This document shows, one piece after another, positions 33,628 through 45,123 of a DNA stretch of 64,000 bases. The stretch covers positions 992,001 to 1,056,000 of the forward strand of contig JARGXX010000006.1 in NCBI GenBank assembly GCA_030374765.1, written 5' to 3'. The DNA is from Agarophyton chilense. Lineage: Eukaryota; Rhodophyta; Florideophyceae; Gracilariales; Gracilariaceae. Under the pieces are notes generated by a model that was not told the origin of the DNA, made no database searches, and was given only the letters and a program-made list of their open reading frames with translations. Within the stretch, counting starts at the first letter, position 1, and the number at the start of each line of letters is the position of its first letter. The position numbers were made by a program, and so were the translations under genes.

Positions 33628-34262
33628 TGTCGTACAATCACCTCTGGGGTATGCTACTGTCTTGTCTCGGGAGCGTGGTGACGCTCAACCGTAGGGAACG
33701 TGGTGACGCTCAACCTTAGAAAGTAGACGTGATAAACCTCGATGGTAACAGGGCACCATGAAAACCCGCAGGGGAAAACGGCGTGGCAACTAGCCTATAC
33801 CGTGTACGTGAACGATGGTAGGCGTCAACGCGCGGGAAAACCTGTGAGGTAGTTGAGAAACAATGAACCAAAAGGTATAGTCGTGATCCAAGTGGTTCCT
33901 GTCTTTATCAGATTAGGATTGGGGGATGTGCAGTTCCTTCTATGCAGTGGACTGCACTCTCCAGATCACCCGGGAGGTGCTGGCACGCCACGGTCTCTGA
34001 CCTAGTGTCAGAGACCTGGCCAGCGCTGGCTACAGCGCCAGGTCTCCACTCCACTACTGTACTAAAATAAGTATAATTACAATTACAATTACTAATAATT
34101 ACTCAACCAGAAGGTACATGTCAACACTACACGTGGCTGACAACACCTAGATGGTAGCTCGCCCGGAGCTGCATAGCCGATGATCCCTCGCATCCATCAC
34201 CTACAAGGCCAATGTTGTATATCGACAACCTCCAAGGTCAGCCCTTCTGCCACTATACGACA
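33628..34262 (-). repeat. Gypsy-2 left LTR (3' LTR in element sense)
   Basis: 635 bp. It has about two units of the GGGAGCSTGKTGACGCTCAACCGTA repeat (33669-33715), a perfect 10-bp-arm hairpin at 33992-34016 (GGTCTCTGAC...GTCAGAGACC), and an AT-rich tract near 34070-34105. A purine-rich tract (CCCTTCCTACCC on the plus strand, 34267-34278) lies just inside it. Confidence 0.93.
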
Positions 34263-34954
34263 GACACCCTTCCTACCCGTGAGGCACGCCCAGTGTCTCC
34301 TTCCATCAAACCATAGATTTGTAGCGAGCGACAGCAGCGCGCGCCTCGGAGTGGTGTCTGTGCGCGACGCGCGATCCCTTGAGGTTCAGAACTCGGCGCC
34401 AGTATCGGTTGGAAAGGGCGCCCGACGACGTCGGCGCACGAATTGAGCGACAACCATTCAAGTAGGGACTGTCATGAGGGCGTTGCAGTGTAACTAGCGC
34501 GCTTGCGGACACCATTTCGGTAGTGGCCCTGCTTGCTTGCGATTCTGCTTCCGCATAGACCACTGTGTAACCAAGGTGATATCGCACCCTTCCCGGATAC
34601 TCAAACTTCATTTCCCTCCTAGGTCCCTGCGCGCGACGTCCCGCCTGGTCGTTTCTACGGCTCGACAACCCTTCAGGTATTGGTGCCCTTAATTGGCGGC
34701 GTCGTGACGGTACTCGTGCTGTCCGGCTTTCCCTGAAGGTTTCCTGGCTTCCCGACCTTTCAGGTTTCGTCTACCTGTTAAGGATTGACTCATGGCTCCT
34801 GTGGGGCCTGAGCCTGCGTCGATACAACCATTGAGGTGTTGGCCTGTGTCCGTGGTGGAGGGTTCCGGTTGTGAGACCTTATCGGTGTTGAGCGGCCCCG
34901 TCGGTAATTGCGCGACCTTTTTCCGGTTTTGCATTCCGATTTACCCTCAAGGCG

Positions 34955-35722
34955 ATGACAGGATCGCGCCACCTCCACGCACGCGTTCGAACCCATTCGG
35001 TGCCACGTCAATGCACCTCGCGCGGCATCGCGGATTCGCCACCGATACCTCGAAGGGGTGGGTCGTCCCCACAAGCAGCACCAGCGCTCGAAAGAGGTGA
35101 GATGCCGGTTACCATTGAGGTTGAAGAAGTCGGCGATTCCGAGGGGATTAATACCCCTGCAGTTATGCCTTTAAGGTCGGATTGGTCCCGCTCCACGATA
35201 CTTCAAAGGTCTGGAACCGCTCGCGACCGTACGCCGGCAACTATTGCACCTGAAAGGTCGATGTCGGTACTACCGGAAAGGTTGGATACGTTGGCCGTCC
35301 CCACAGAACGGACCGAGGAGGCTCCACTTCAGAAGGATGAATACCTGCTGGTGTTCACCTCGCCCGTGGGGGTCGAGTCATCACCTCGTTCGTCAGGTGG
35401 AGCTACGGCCTTCCCAACCATCTCAGGTAGCAGCCCATCGCGTGGCCGTGGACGCGGTGTTATTACCAAGAGGGTGACTCTCTCGACTTGTCGAACGCCT
35501 ACCAACATTGGTTTTCGCAGCGTGCCTGTCCCTGCGAGACAGTTCTCCCCTGGGACTCCGGCTGACCCGTACCAACGCAGTGGTGGACTTCCTCCGACAA
35601 CACAAACCAATTGGGCTCACAGTCTCGCGTTCGGTGCGGTGAACCGGACGACAAGTCAGTGTGGACCTTTTGGTATTACCTTCGACCAGGTGACGAACAG
35701 TGACCTGTTGAAGCACGATTGA
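34955..35722 (+). pseudogene. Gypsy-2 antisense region, first ORF (unknown)
   Basis: 255-codon plus-strand frame inside gypsy-2, antisense to gag-pol. It is Ser/Thr/Pro/Arg-rich, probably disordered (VPTERTEEAPLQKDEY, SGGATAFPTISGSSPSRGRG). No domain was recognised. It precedes two better-structured frames (35781-36104 and 36138-37445) on the same strand. Confidence 0.4.
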
Positions 35723-35780
35723 CCTGTGGCGGTGGGGATTCCGTCATTGCCGGCAGCTCTCACCTCTCACTAGACCAAAA

Positions 35781-36104
35781 TTGGATACCTACTTGGGATT
35801 GTCCCGTTGGGACTGCGAGCGCCTTCGCTCCGTTCGAATCCTCTTGAAGAAAAGGGACCAAGAGTCTCAACCTCGTCAAGGTCGAATGGAATGTTACCAG
35901 AATCGGCAGCGTCATACATCTTTGAGGTATTTCATCCCGCCTATAAATCCAAGCGACTTGCAGTATGTGCGCATCGAACCGGAGCTGGATTATTACCGTC
36001 GATTGGTGGTGCAAGTGTGCCAGTACCCGTCTATTCCGGAAAATTACCTTCCGGTTTCACCTGACTTGGTTTCCCTGAATCGGCCTTTCACCACTATCAA
36101 TTGA
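35781..36104 (+). pseudogene. Gypsy-2 antisense region, small ORF (unknown, 107 aa)
   Basis: A small frame ending 33 bp before the main antisense ORF. It contains FIPPINPSDLQYVRIEPEL and YYRRLVVQVCQYPSIPENY. The pattern (D)Lx(Y/M)xxxxE(L/I)xYxxRL resembles FGFDLRMYQTQGEIGYCDRL in the antisense region of gypsy-1, and more loosely YYVQCRHQYVDAPRF in locus U. This suggests a conserved small partner of the main protein. The function is unknown. Confidence 0.45.
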
Positions 36105-36137
36105 ACTGACAGTAGTAGGTGGGGCGAGGATGCAGCA

Positions 36138-37445
36138 ATGGAGAGTCGCGTTCGCACTCGCAACTCTTACACTCGCGTTATGCATTTGTTTCATAACGTC
36201 GAGTACTTCTCACAACCTACGAAGGGTAGACGCGATTGGTACGTGCTTCGACCAAAGTGGTGGGAGTCCTATGAGGTTCCGTTATCGCTGAGCGTGCCCA
36301 CTCCGCCGGTTATGGCGTACATCGGGCGTCAGATTTACCGGAACCTAGAGCGGTATTACCTCATTTGGTCGATTGCCCTCTCGGAGTGGACCGTATTGGT
36401 TTCCATCCTGGCTCTGGAGGCCGCCCGTTACGGTATTGATTGGGATTGTCGCAATCCCGACTCTCACATACACCGAGATGGTGTTCAAGCTGTAGGTAGC
36501 ATCTTCCTCATACCTCCGAGGGTTGTCCAGGATATTTCCCGATTTGGTGACGAGAACATCTTTGAGGGGACCGATTATACCGTGAATGATTTGGACTCGT
36601 ATCTCGAGCAGAGCAAGAATTACCATTGGAATTTCCATCAAGGTTGGGAGGCTTTCGATCCCGCAACTTGGGAGATTGTGCCTCGCCACGCCCAATATTA
36701 TCCCGGGGAGCCTCCTGTCTACGGACCTCCCGCGGGCCCCGAACCTTATCACGGTACTGTGGAGACACCGGTTGGTCGTTATGCTGGTCCCGTCCCGTCC
36801 GAGCCGTTACCTCAAGGTCGTACGTCGCCTATCCCTACGGGTGTGACTTCTACTCAACAGAGCTCCTCGCGGGTTGCTGGTCCGGTTCGACCTCTGTTGG
36901 CGCGTATTGCTCGTCCTCCGCCTCAACCTATGATGGATTCTTCGGCCGTGGTCGGTTTGCTGGCTCTAATTCGCCAGTCTTGCGTCACCAACTTTCAGAG
37001 GGCTGGACCTACCTCCGTTGTTGCTGCATTAACGCTCCTTGAAGGTTTGCTGCCGCGCCATGCGCAATACATGACGGCACTGAACCAACTTGGTGAGTTC
37101 CGGAATCAGTTCCACTTGGACATGTACCAACTGGCCACCCGTCAGGTTACCAATCTGGCAAGCGTCTCTGCTGCTGCGCCATCTGATACGTTGACAGATC
37201 CCCTTCTAGGTGCAAACTTGAACCCTGCGGTTTTGCAACCCGCTCCAGCGGTTCATTTCGTTCATTCTCTTTTGGTTTCGACTCCTCTCCCCAATGGAGG
37301 GGCTACCGCTCCTTCGCTACCTCCTAGGTCGATAGCTCCTAGCATTTCTGCAAGTTTTCCTCCGTGGGTAGTCAAAAACACGGGTCCTCGTTATCCTACT
37401 GTTCCTAAACCGACAGGTCCTTCTACTTCCGGATTCGGGGGCTAG
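36138..37445 (+). CDS. Gypsy-2 antisense main ORF, novel protein family (435 aa)
   Basis: A clean 435-codon ORF on the strand opposite gag-pol, between the chromodomain-like tail and the antisense small ORF; ATG at 36138. It is globular-looking at the start: FHNVEYF (18-24), WYVLRPKWWESYEVPL, VPTPPVMAY (53-61), LSEWTVLVSILALEAARYGI (81-100), NIFEGT (140-145), then HQGWEAFDPATWE. Pro/Ser-rich linkers and a helical segment follow (LTLLEGLLPRHAQYM, LNQLGEFRNQFHLDMYQLA). Locus U shares these motifs in the same order. There is no signal peptide, transmembrane run or known domain. It is cargo of an LTR element and is treated as part of that fossil, but this single frame is open. Its role could be structural, RNA-binding or regulatory; I cannot say which. 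Confidence 0.65.
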   Translation: MESRVRTRNSYTRVMHLFHNVEYFSQPTKGRRDWYVLRPKWWESYEVPLSLSVPTPPVMAYIGRQIYRNLERYYLIWSIALSEWTVLVSILALEAARYGIDWDCRNPDSHIHRDGVQAVGSIFLIPPRVVQDISRFGDENIFEGTDYTVNDLDSYLEQSKNYHWNFHQGWEAFDPATWEIVPRHAQYYPGEPPVYGPPAGPEPYHGTVETPVGRYAGPVPSEPLPQGRTSPIPTGVTSTQQSSSRVAGPVRPLLARIARPPPQPMMDSSAVVGLLALIRQSCVTNFQRAGPTSVVAALTLLEGLLPRHAQYMTALNQLGEFRNQFHLDMYQLATRQVTNLASVSAAAPSDTLTDPLLGANLNPAVLQPAPAVHFVHSLLVSTPLPNGGATAPSLPPRSIAPSISASFPPWVVKNTGPRYPTVPKPTGPSTSGFGG

Positions 37446-37651
37446 ACCTTCTTTCGCTTCACTTTTGAGGTTCTTGTGGCGGCCGCCTGCCACTTGACTT
37501 CCTTAGTTTTTCCTTCTGCAAGTAAATTGTTGTCTCTTGTCGTCTCTTCTACTGCTACATTCGGTTGTTGTTTCGTGTCCTCCCTTGTAGGTAATCTGAA
37601 AGGCATATGCGTCCACCTCCTGCGCAAAACGACTTCTTTTATCCCCCTTCC

Positions 37652-38041
37652 TTAGGCCTGTGTACCACGAAGGTCTAATGTTACGCCGTCTGTAGGCATC
37701 TGCTTCTTGCCACGGCGCCAATATCTGATACGGAAGTGTGGGGGTATTGCGGCTGGGGGTTTGAGGGTGTCCCCTTCGGGGCCCCAGCGGTACCATCTGA
37801 CGGTGTACTTCAGACCATTGTACGTTCGCGTGTGGCCCACAAGACGGTCAACGGGAAATTCCTCTGAGGTTTGGTCCTGAACTTTCGGGGGAATGCTACC
37901 TCGAGGGTTCATATGTTCCGAGTTGGGAGCTTCGTGTGTGGGAGCCGGGTCGGGAGCTCCCGCTGCTACCGTGTGAGGTTCCATTTCTGTCCCTGTTAGA
38001 TGGTTGTAATCCGGATCATCCCGTTGTAGTTCATCATGCAC
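37652..38041 (-). pseudogene. Gypsy-2 degenerate chromodomain-like tail
   Basis: The frame contains VDRLVGHTRTYNGLKYTVRW and YRWGPEGDTLKP, following the beta-strand and W pattern of a chromodomain; the end is divergent. It lies downstream of integrase in element sense, as in gypsy-1. The internal polypurine copy CCCCCTTCCTTAG (plus-strand reading, 37643-37655) overlaps its end. Confidence 0.6.
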
Positions 38042-38098
38042 CTCAATTGTAATGGGGTCCTCCGAGGGTCGAGTGCGCAGAGCTACCGCTCTGGGCTC

Positions 38099-39841
38099 TC
38101 AGGCTGAGGTGCCTGCCTCAATGCTGTGTTGCACAGTTTCAGGTGCTACCGTAATACGGTCAATTGATATCGTATTCGGTATTTCATCTTGTTCAACCGT
38201 AACGTTGTGATCTGACTTCAATACCTTATAAGGTCCCACTGATTTGGGTAGAAGTTTCGAATTGATATCTCTATCAATAACTTCATCGTCGGCTTCATTA
38301 CCCAGTCGTGGTATTTTACCTGAAGGTGGATTGTCTATGTGGAAGTATTGTCCCGAAGATACAGAGACCATTTTGGTTACTCTACGGTTGTAGTCGGCCT
38401 TGTACCGCTTCTGGGCTGCAGTGAGGCAGATCTCTGCATGTTTGAGAGCCCTCCTCAACCTCACAAGTGTATTACGCTTGACTTGAGCAGGGGTCAGTGC
38501 CCCAGCTGCAGTGCTGCTGGTATGATCTCCCTGCACTATAATACCTGGGGAGTGTCGCGAAACAACCAAATCAAAGGGAGTGGTCTGCGTTGACCGGTGT
38601 ACCTGAAGGTTATAGGAGAAGGTGTGCGGTTGCACCAGCTCATCCGACCCAGTTTGGTGCTCTTCCGTATTGTGTCGTAGCCTTGATACCAATGCGTGGT
38701 TAAAGTGCTCGACCTGTCCGTTCGTCTGCGGGTGGTATGCAGTAGTGAAATAGTGCTTAATACCCAAGAGGTTACAGACTGCTTCGAAGAACTTCGATGC
38801 CAAGTTTGAACAATTATCGGTAAGTAGGTACAGTGGTGCACCATACGAGTAGACCCAATTGTTGAGGAACGCGATCGCCAGCGTGGTTGACTTCGTCTCC
38901 TTTAAAGGTATCGCTCTCGGGAGCATCGAGAACCTTTCGGTGATCACTAGAATATGCTGATACCCATTCTTGGTTTTAAGAAGTGGACCTAGAAGGTCTA
39001 TCGCAACAAATTCCAGTGGACACGCTGCTGGAAATAGCTTGAGGTATTTTCGATGCTTTCGAATACCACCGCGGGTACGAACACAAGATTGGCATTGACC
39101 TACAAAGGTATAGACATCATGGGCCATATGAGCCCAATAGAACTGTTGCCTCAAGGTGTATTGCATTTTGGTGGCACCGGTGTGTCCCGATAGTCGCGGG
39201 TAGTGCGCAAGATACAAGACTCTCGGGTGCAGTGCCTTCGGAACCACCTCTTGAAGGCTACCATCCAAAGTTGACCTTCTCACGATGTGCCCGTTGTGGT
39301 CCACATCGAATGGTGATGCTTTGAAACCAATTTTGTCAGCCAGGGTTCTGCAGCACGCATGCTGGGCCTGTTCTCGTAAAAATTCTCCTCGGGTTACGGG
39401 CATGAAGTTCGTTTCCTTTGGGATCAGTATCTGCGTAGCCATGTCCGTGTTCCGCAAGGCACCTTCTTCAGGTATGTCCCAACATCCTTCCAGGTGTTCG
39501 CCGGTACCATTTTGGTTTGATGACACCAAAATGCAAGGGATATCATCGTCCACAGGTTCTGTCTCTAATCCTGAGGTGTTTAAGCGTGACATAGCATCAG
39601 CTATGTTGTGCTTGATACCTGGACGGTACTTTACGTCGTATTCAAACTCCGACAGTCTCAACCCCCAACGGGCAAGTCTACCAGACGCATCTGCGAGTCC
39701 ACGGATCCACCTCAAGGCGTCCTGGTCCGTGCACAACGTAAAGCGATCACTACAAAGGTATGGACGGAGCATCAACATGCTCCACACTACTGCTAGACAT
39801 TCCTTCTCGATTGCCTTGTAGTTCTGCTCCGCCTCATTCAT
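38099..39841 (-). pseudogene. Gypsy-2 RNase H and integrase
   Basis: 580-codon frame. RNase H: NYKAIEKECLAVVWSMLML, FTLCTDQDALRWI, then DAMSRL. Integrase zinc-binding region: LYLAHYPRLSGHTGATK, then CQSCVRTRGG. Catalytic core: FVAIDLLGPLL, YLLTDNCSNLASKFF and HPQTNGQVEHFNH. It has the normal order for Ty3/gypsy. The reading of the region is unambiguous. Confidence 0.9.
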
Positions 39842-39967
39842 AGCGAGGCTCCAGTACCCTATAGGTAATTTGTCTCCGTTGTGCTGCTTCTACATGAGAC
39901 AACAACCAATTTGGGCATGGGATGCATCTGTATCCAGCGTGTACGGTAGACCTGTTTTCGGTAACGC

Positions 39968-40782
39968 TTAGATTGGCGGCGACAACAGCGCTCGTTTCAA
40001 TTCCTCAAGGGTATCCATTTCGTCGTTCGATAGATTCTCAAACCGTCCAGGTTCACCTTTCTGGAGCTTTTTGTTGAGGGGAGCCGCTATTTTCGCGAAT
40101 CCCTTCACGAAGAGACGATAGACGTTACATAAACCTATAAAGGATTGTACTTCTGTCTGGGATCGTGGCAACTTGAACTCTTGTACGGCTCTAATTTTGC
40201 TCAACGCAATCTCTAGGGTTCCAGGGCCTATGATGTGGGCCAGGTATTCAACCGTTCTGTTAAAGAAGACGCATTTGCGTAGCTTCAGCGCCACCCCGCC
40301 TAAGCTAGAAGGGTTAGTACGATGCGTACGTGAGCAAAATGCTCTTCTACAGATCTGGAGTAGATGATTACATCATCGATGTATACCAAGGCGGTTGTCC
40401 ACTTAACCTTCGAAAGGATGATGTCCAGCGCCCTTTGAAAGGTGGCTGGAGCGTTGCTCAACCTGAATGGAATCCGCTTGAAGAGAAATAAACCTGCATG
40501 GAACGTGAAGGTCGTTTTGTCTCGATCTTCCTCACCTACAGCTACCTGCCAATAACCACAATTGGCATCCAACGTGGTAAATATCTGCGCATCTCCCAAG
40601 GAGTCGATGCACTCATCCATTCTAGGTATCTGGTACGAGTCCCTGACGGTCACGCTATTGAGCCTCCTATAGTCTACACAGAACCTCATACGGTTTTCTC
40701 CTTTCTTCTGAACCAGAACGACGGGACTAGCCCAATCTGAGTTGGCTGGTTCAATTACACCTTTTTGGAGCATTTGCTCCAC
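39968..40782 (-). pseudogene. Gypsy-2 reverse transcriptase
   Basis: Two adjoining frames. The 40300-40782 part has NSDWASPVVLVQKKGENRM, DYRRLNSVTV, FRLSNAPATFQRALD and the catalytic VYIDDVIIYSRS (YIDD). The 39968-40294 part has the RT thumb/connection: LRKCVFFNRTVEYLAHIIGP and QSFIGLCNVYRLFVKGFAKI. Confidence 0.9.
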
Positions 40783-40797
40783 TTCTTTTAGTTCTAC

Positions 40798-42036
40798 TTA
40801 TCTCGCCTTCGGACCTGCACGGTATGGTTGCTGATAAATCGGCTTCGAGTCAGGGAGGAGCTCAATGCGATGCTGTGTGGCCTTAATTTGGCCCAGATGG
40901 CATGACCACATAGTTTCAAACTCCTCCAGAAGGTCGAGAATACGGCCCCGCAGTTCGCCGTTATCTTCACCGATCTGGACTGTATCTTGCCATTGCCTCT
41001 CAAGGTCAGGTTCCTTTTCTTTTTCTGCCGATGCCTCATCGGTTAGCTTTGCTTTCAAGTTGGTATTTATCGATACCTTTGTGGTTGTGGACGCATTTGC
41101 GCATCCCCCTTCCTTATCGAAGGCGACCTCGCCGAGATCAGTGTGAGCTACGGTGAAGACACCTTTTGGTGCCGATAGTGCATTGCTAACATTGGTATTC
41201 TTCGGCAACTTCACGTCGTGACTGCTGAAGTTACTGAGACACACCTTAAAGGGTTGATTTGGGGTGTTGTCGACAATCCCGTTGGCCATCAAGCTGAGGT
41301 GTCGATGTGCTAACCTCGGATGGTTTTGTAATATGACCAGCCCGGGGGTAGCACACGACACCGGTACCAATATTTTGTGCATTGGCGGGATAACAACCTG
41401 TTTGGTAATGCGCACTTTGTTGAAGACCGTTTCGGTGGATATCCCCTTCCTCGGTTTCAAGAACCATCCTCGTTTGGTTTCCGTATTACCTAAAATGTCA
41501 CTTCGTCCCCTGTGACGTAGGGCGATGGTATGGGAAGAAGGAAGGATTGCTTTGACATTTCAGTCGATGAAGTTCGTACCTAGTAGGCAGTCTGTTCATA
41601 AACGGTCTACAACAAAGAATTTCATTCTTACGTTGAGGTGTGCGAGCTGCACCATAGTGGTGAGCATACCTCGAAGGTTCAATGGGCGCTCATTTGCATC
41701 CACCAGCGGGTTGTTGTCGGGAGGTCGGCTCAACTTCCGAAATACCGCCTCAGGTATGACGCGGGAGTTCATGACGTTTGGGCCGGCCCCCGTATCCAGC
41801 ACGCAGGTGACCGGAACCGCAAGGCGATCGGAGAAACACATTGAAGCACGTACTTTATAGTTGTTGTACATCATATGACAAACCGGACCTGGTTGTGACG
41901 TGTTCTCTTCCACCTTCAAGGTTCTGGGTATCGATTGGCCTTCCGATTGCAGGTTGGGTTCGGCCATTACGCCAACCGTTCGATGTTTTCTTCCTGTACG
42001 GGAGGGGTTGAGTCCAAGTTTAGTGTTTTCTCGATG
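40798..42036 (-). pseudogene. Gypsy-2 protease region
   Basis: The retropepsin motif PVTCVLDTGAGPNVMNSRV, with its DTG active site, lies at about 41750-41830. The linker to RT (40798-41460) follows, with TPNQPFKVCLSNFSSHDVKL and the segment DKEGGC encoded by an internal polypurine copy (41105-41116). Gypsy-1 has the equivalent KEGDS at the same place after its protease. Confidence 0.82.
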
Positions 42037-42041
42037 GTATT

Positions 42042-42835
42042 TGTAGTGCAACGCCAAGGGCGGCGGAAACACACGAAGATGTCCAAGTCTTCCTCCAAGG
42101 AGGGTAGCACGGCAACGGAGCCTCTCCGGAGTGAACACGACAAAGTCGGGGTGTAAGGCCGAGGTTCACCGGCACCCCAAGCGGGGAGAGTGCGGGATGC
42201 TAGAAGGGAGCAGACCAGGTATGAGCTGGATTTCATGGGAGTGGGCAAGTGATAAAGGGGGGACCACCCAGTGGGGGCGATCGGGGGCATGGGCCACGAG
42301 AGCCAAAAGAAATATGTAGCAAACCTAATACTGGGGCGAGAACACGGCAGTGGTATGAAAGATATACACGCTAACAGCGGTGAGTCTCCTGTTGACGCAG
42401 GGTGGATAAGTCTACCGTTAGTAACGCGGCTTCACCTCCGTAGAGTGTGGAAGACTCGCGAAAGCGGAAAAAGACTTAGAGCCAAGAACCCTGGTTGGGG
42501 AGGTTTACTGAGTGTCAGAGCGAGATCGCCCTGGCACTATATAGTGTAGACTACTGTAGAGAGCTCCCTAACCTAGTGTAATAAAGCTAAATAAATAGAG
42601 AAATATCCAGCTATGCTGTGCCACCATGTCCTGGGCCACCCGTGGTACACGTGGGTAAGTCACACCCGAATCGGGGCCACGGCGCACGGCCGCCGATGCA
42701 CTTCGCGTACAACGCGTATGCACCTGGCTACACCAGCCCGCTAGTGGCGGTATTACTCATAGATCTCACAAGTATCGCCATAGGCGGAAAAACAACCAAG
42801 TCCTGGAAAACGGCCCTCACGAGGGTTGCACTTCA
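42042..42835 (-). repeat. Solo LTR of a gypsy-1-related family, nested in gypsy-2
   Basis: A 794-bp unit between the gag and protease regions. It starts TGTAGTGCAACGCC and ends GGTTGCACTTCA, with imperfect inverted ends like those of the gypsy-1 LTR. It is flanked by an exact 5-bp duplication GTATT (42037-42041 and 42836-42840). Internally it parallels the gypsy-1 LTR (CACGAAGATGT, GACAAAGTCGG, CACGAGAGCCAAAA, GAGCCAAGA, GCTAAATAAAT) but is clearly diverged. It shows that gypsy-2 was already in place when another member of the gypsy-1 superfamily inserted and then collapsed to one LTR. Confidence 0.88.
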
Positions 42836-42840
42836 GTATT

Positions 42841-45048
42841 GGCCTGTACCGGTGTACGGGGTTTGAACCTATTTGGTGTTTGGGTTGAAGACGCATAGAG
42901 GCGTTGGTGATTCTTCATGCGAGCCTGAACCAACTGGTCTCTCCTTCCTGGAGGTAAGTTAGTGCAATTGTTTGCCAAATGGTCTGTCGCGAGACAAAAC
43001 GAGCAAACGAGGCCTCCAGTTTGGGGGTCACGCGTTGCCATTGAGGGGGGCTTCGAAACCTGGGTGGTAGGAGCAGTGGCGTATAATGTGGGTGGCGAGT
43101 TATGGGAGCCCGCTCCCTGCATCCTATGTGAGCTCACCGCACTTGGCGGCGATTGTACCGAGTGTGGTGTACGCGTTGAAGACCAATTTCCTACCGTCGG
43201 AGGTTTCGAGAATCGCCCCTGGGTCGCTACCAAGTGGATAGTGGTCCATGTAGGTACTTCGAGGTGCAAGATACCCTCTAAGGTTGTAGTATCTTCAATT
43301 TCCAAGACCGACCTTTTCGGTTTATCCTTTGAGGTTAGAGGCACGGTTGGTCCCTTTCCCAGCCAAATGGTATCTCCAAGGCCCTGGGAGTATCGAGCCA
43401 GCCCATTTTATTCTACCTTTCGGTTTGTGGCCAGGAAGTTTCGTACCTCAGAACAGATCTCTTTATCGACATTGTCGGCAAATAGCGACTTTAACCTAGA
43501 GGTAGTGAACACATTACCACAGCGGGTTGCCGGATTCCACAGCGCGAGCGAAAAATCCGATTCGGATTGCCCAGACCTTTGATGGTAGGGGAGGACTTCC
43601 GAATAAACCTCTTGGATAACCTCATCGGCGGCGTATGCTTCCAAAAGAAAACTGACCACTTCTGGGTATGACTCCAACATCTTTGTGAAATCTTCATCCA
43701 TTGCTAAGGTAAGGCCGCGGAGCCTACACTGCAGCAAGTAGTATGATTGTCCTTTCAGGTAAAACTGAAATAGCCACATAGCAGCGCCCTCGAAAAACCC
43801 ATTTTGGTCACATGAAAGCTTGAACTTCTGTAGAAACTCAATTACCGCAATAGGATCCGTCCCTGTGAAGGTTGTGTCACCCAATTGGAAGCGGAGCTTC
43901 TTGTGGTGCTTATTAATCTTCTGAGCAACCTCTTGGGAGTATGCAGAAGACTTTTTGATCAACCGATAAGTCCTGTAATCAACCGCTTTGGTGAACATAT
44001 CGTTCAACGGTTGGTGCACCTCCAGGTCCATTTCGGTGTCCTACCCAGAGTCGGGCGACTCATTATATCGCTTTTCACCCCTTCGGTTCTTTTTCAACGA
44101 CATCTTCGTTGACCTGTTCGGTTTCTTCTTCTTCTCACCTTTACGGTCATCATCCGACGATGAACTCGTATCGGAGCTGGAGTCTGACGAGTCGGGGTCT
44201 GAATCATCCTCTCGATTCTTTCCCTTCTTCTTCCTCCGCTTCTTCCCTTTTCGGTTTCTTCGTCGCTCATCCAACGAGTCAGACAAATGGTCTTTGGGAC
44301 CACCTTCATGGGTATCCTTTTGAACGAAACCAGTAATTGGTGGCAGATAAATGTCTTGAGGATCTACCTTCCCCTGGACCTCTTGACTTGGCCCTGGACC
44401 TTGTAGGTGCTCACTATCAGTAGGTAAGTGTTTGAAATGGGTGGAATGACCCATTTGGAACCCTTGTGGTATGCGCTTTGCGACGTTCACCTGTGTAGGT
44501 CGGGATCCTGCGAATTCCTCGGAAACCCAAAGGTCCTGCACGGCACGGTAAACATGCTCCCTAGCATCTGTGAGGAGATACTGTTTTACCATTTCAGGTA
44601 TCCTGTCAGATAGCTCTTAAGCTTCTCGCTCAACCACAATACGGGTAAATTCATCGACGTCCATTGAGGGCGGAACCATCCGGGTATCCGACTTCTCCTT
44701 TAAGGTTAATGCATCCTCGACCGCGAAGGTGACGAGCGCTTTCGCTCGCTCTTCGAGCTGAGGCCATAGCTCTTCCCCTGAAACCTCAATTGGTAATTCC
44801 CTTTGAGGTTCCGTTGCCATAGGCGGCGGACCATGTACGTTTACGGTTTTGTCCCGAGGGTACCGGAGCAGCTCCTCGGGGTTTTCCAGAATCGGTTGAG
44901 GCGATGGGGCCCCTTCAGGACCTTTATGGCTTGGCGGGGCGCTCGCACCACGCGTATTTCTTTTAGGTCGTTCTATTTGTGACCAATAGTCGTATCCTGT
45001 ATTGCTTTGCGGGATTTCCTGAAACCAAATTGGTCTACGAGCGTCCAA
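42841..45048 (-). pseudogene. Gypsy-2 gag
   Basis: Several adjoining minus-strand frames. In element sense: an N-terminal part (44617-45048); an acidic/basic Ser-Asp-Arg region (44041-44592, with RKGKKRRKKKGK and SSDTSSSSDDD); a helical capsid-like part (43408-44031, with IAVIEFLQKFKLSCDQNG and SESDFSLALWNPATRCGN); and a CCHC knuckle CSFCLATDHLANNC (42841-43344). The layout is the same as gypsy-1 gag, with a short charged tract before the capsid. Confidence 0.85.
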
Positions 45049-45106
45049 TCCTTCTCGTTATCTCGTGTGAACCGTGAAGGTACGACGAAACTTAAAAATA
45101 CTTTCG

Positions 45107-45120
45107 AAGTCGGGAGACCA
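45107..45120 (-). other. Gypsy-2 primer-binding site
   Basis: TGGTCTCCCGACTT in element sense, 3 nt inside the 5' LTR, identical to that of gypsy-1. The match continues as CGAAAG, so the complement may extend to 20 nt. Confidence 0.75.
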
Positions 45121-45123
45121 AAA

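Noticed and set aside
37643-37655. CCCTCCTT/CCTTCCTT pyrimidine tracts as anti-Shine-Dalgarno signals
   Set aside because: They are copies of the retrotransposon polypurine tract on the element strand. The setting is eukaryotic.
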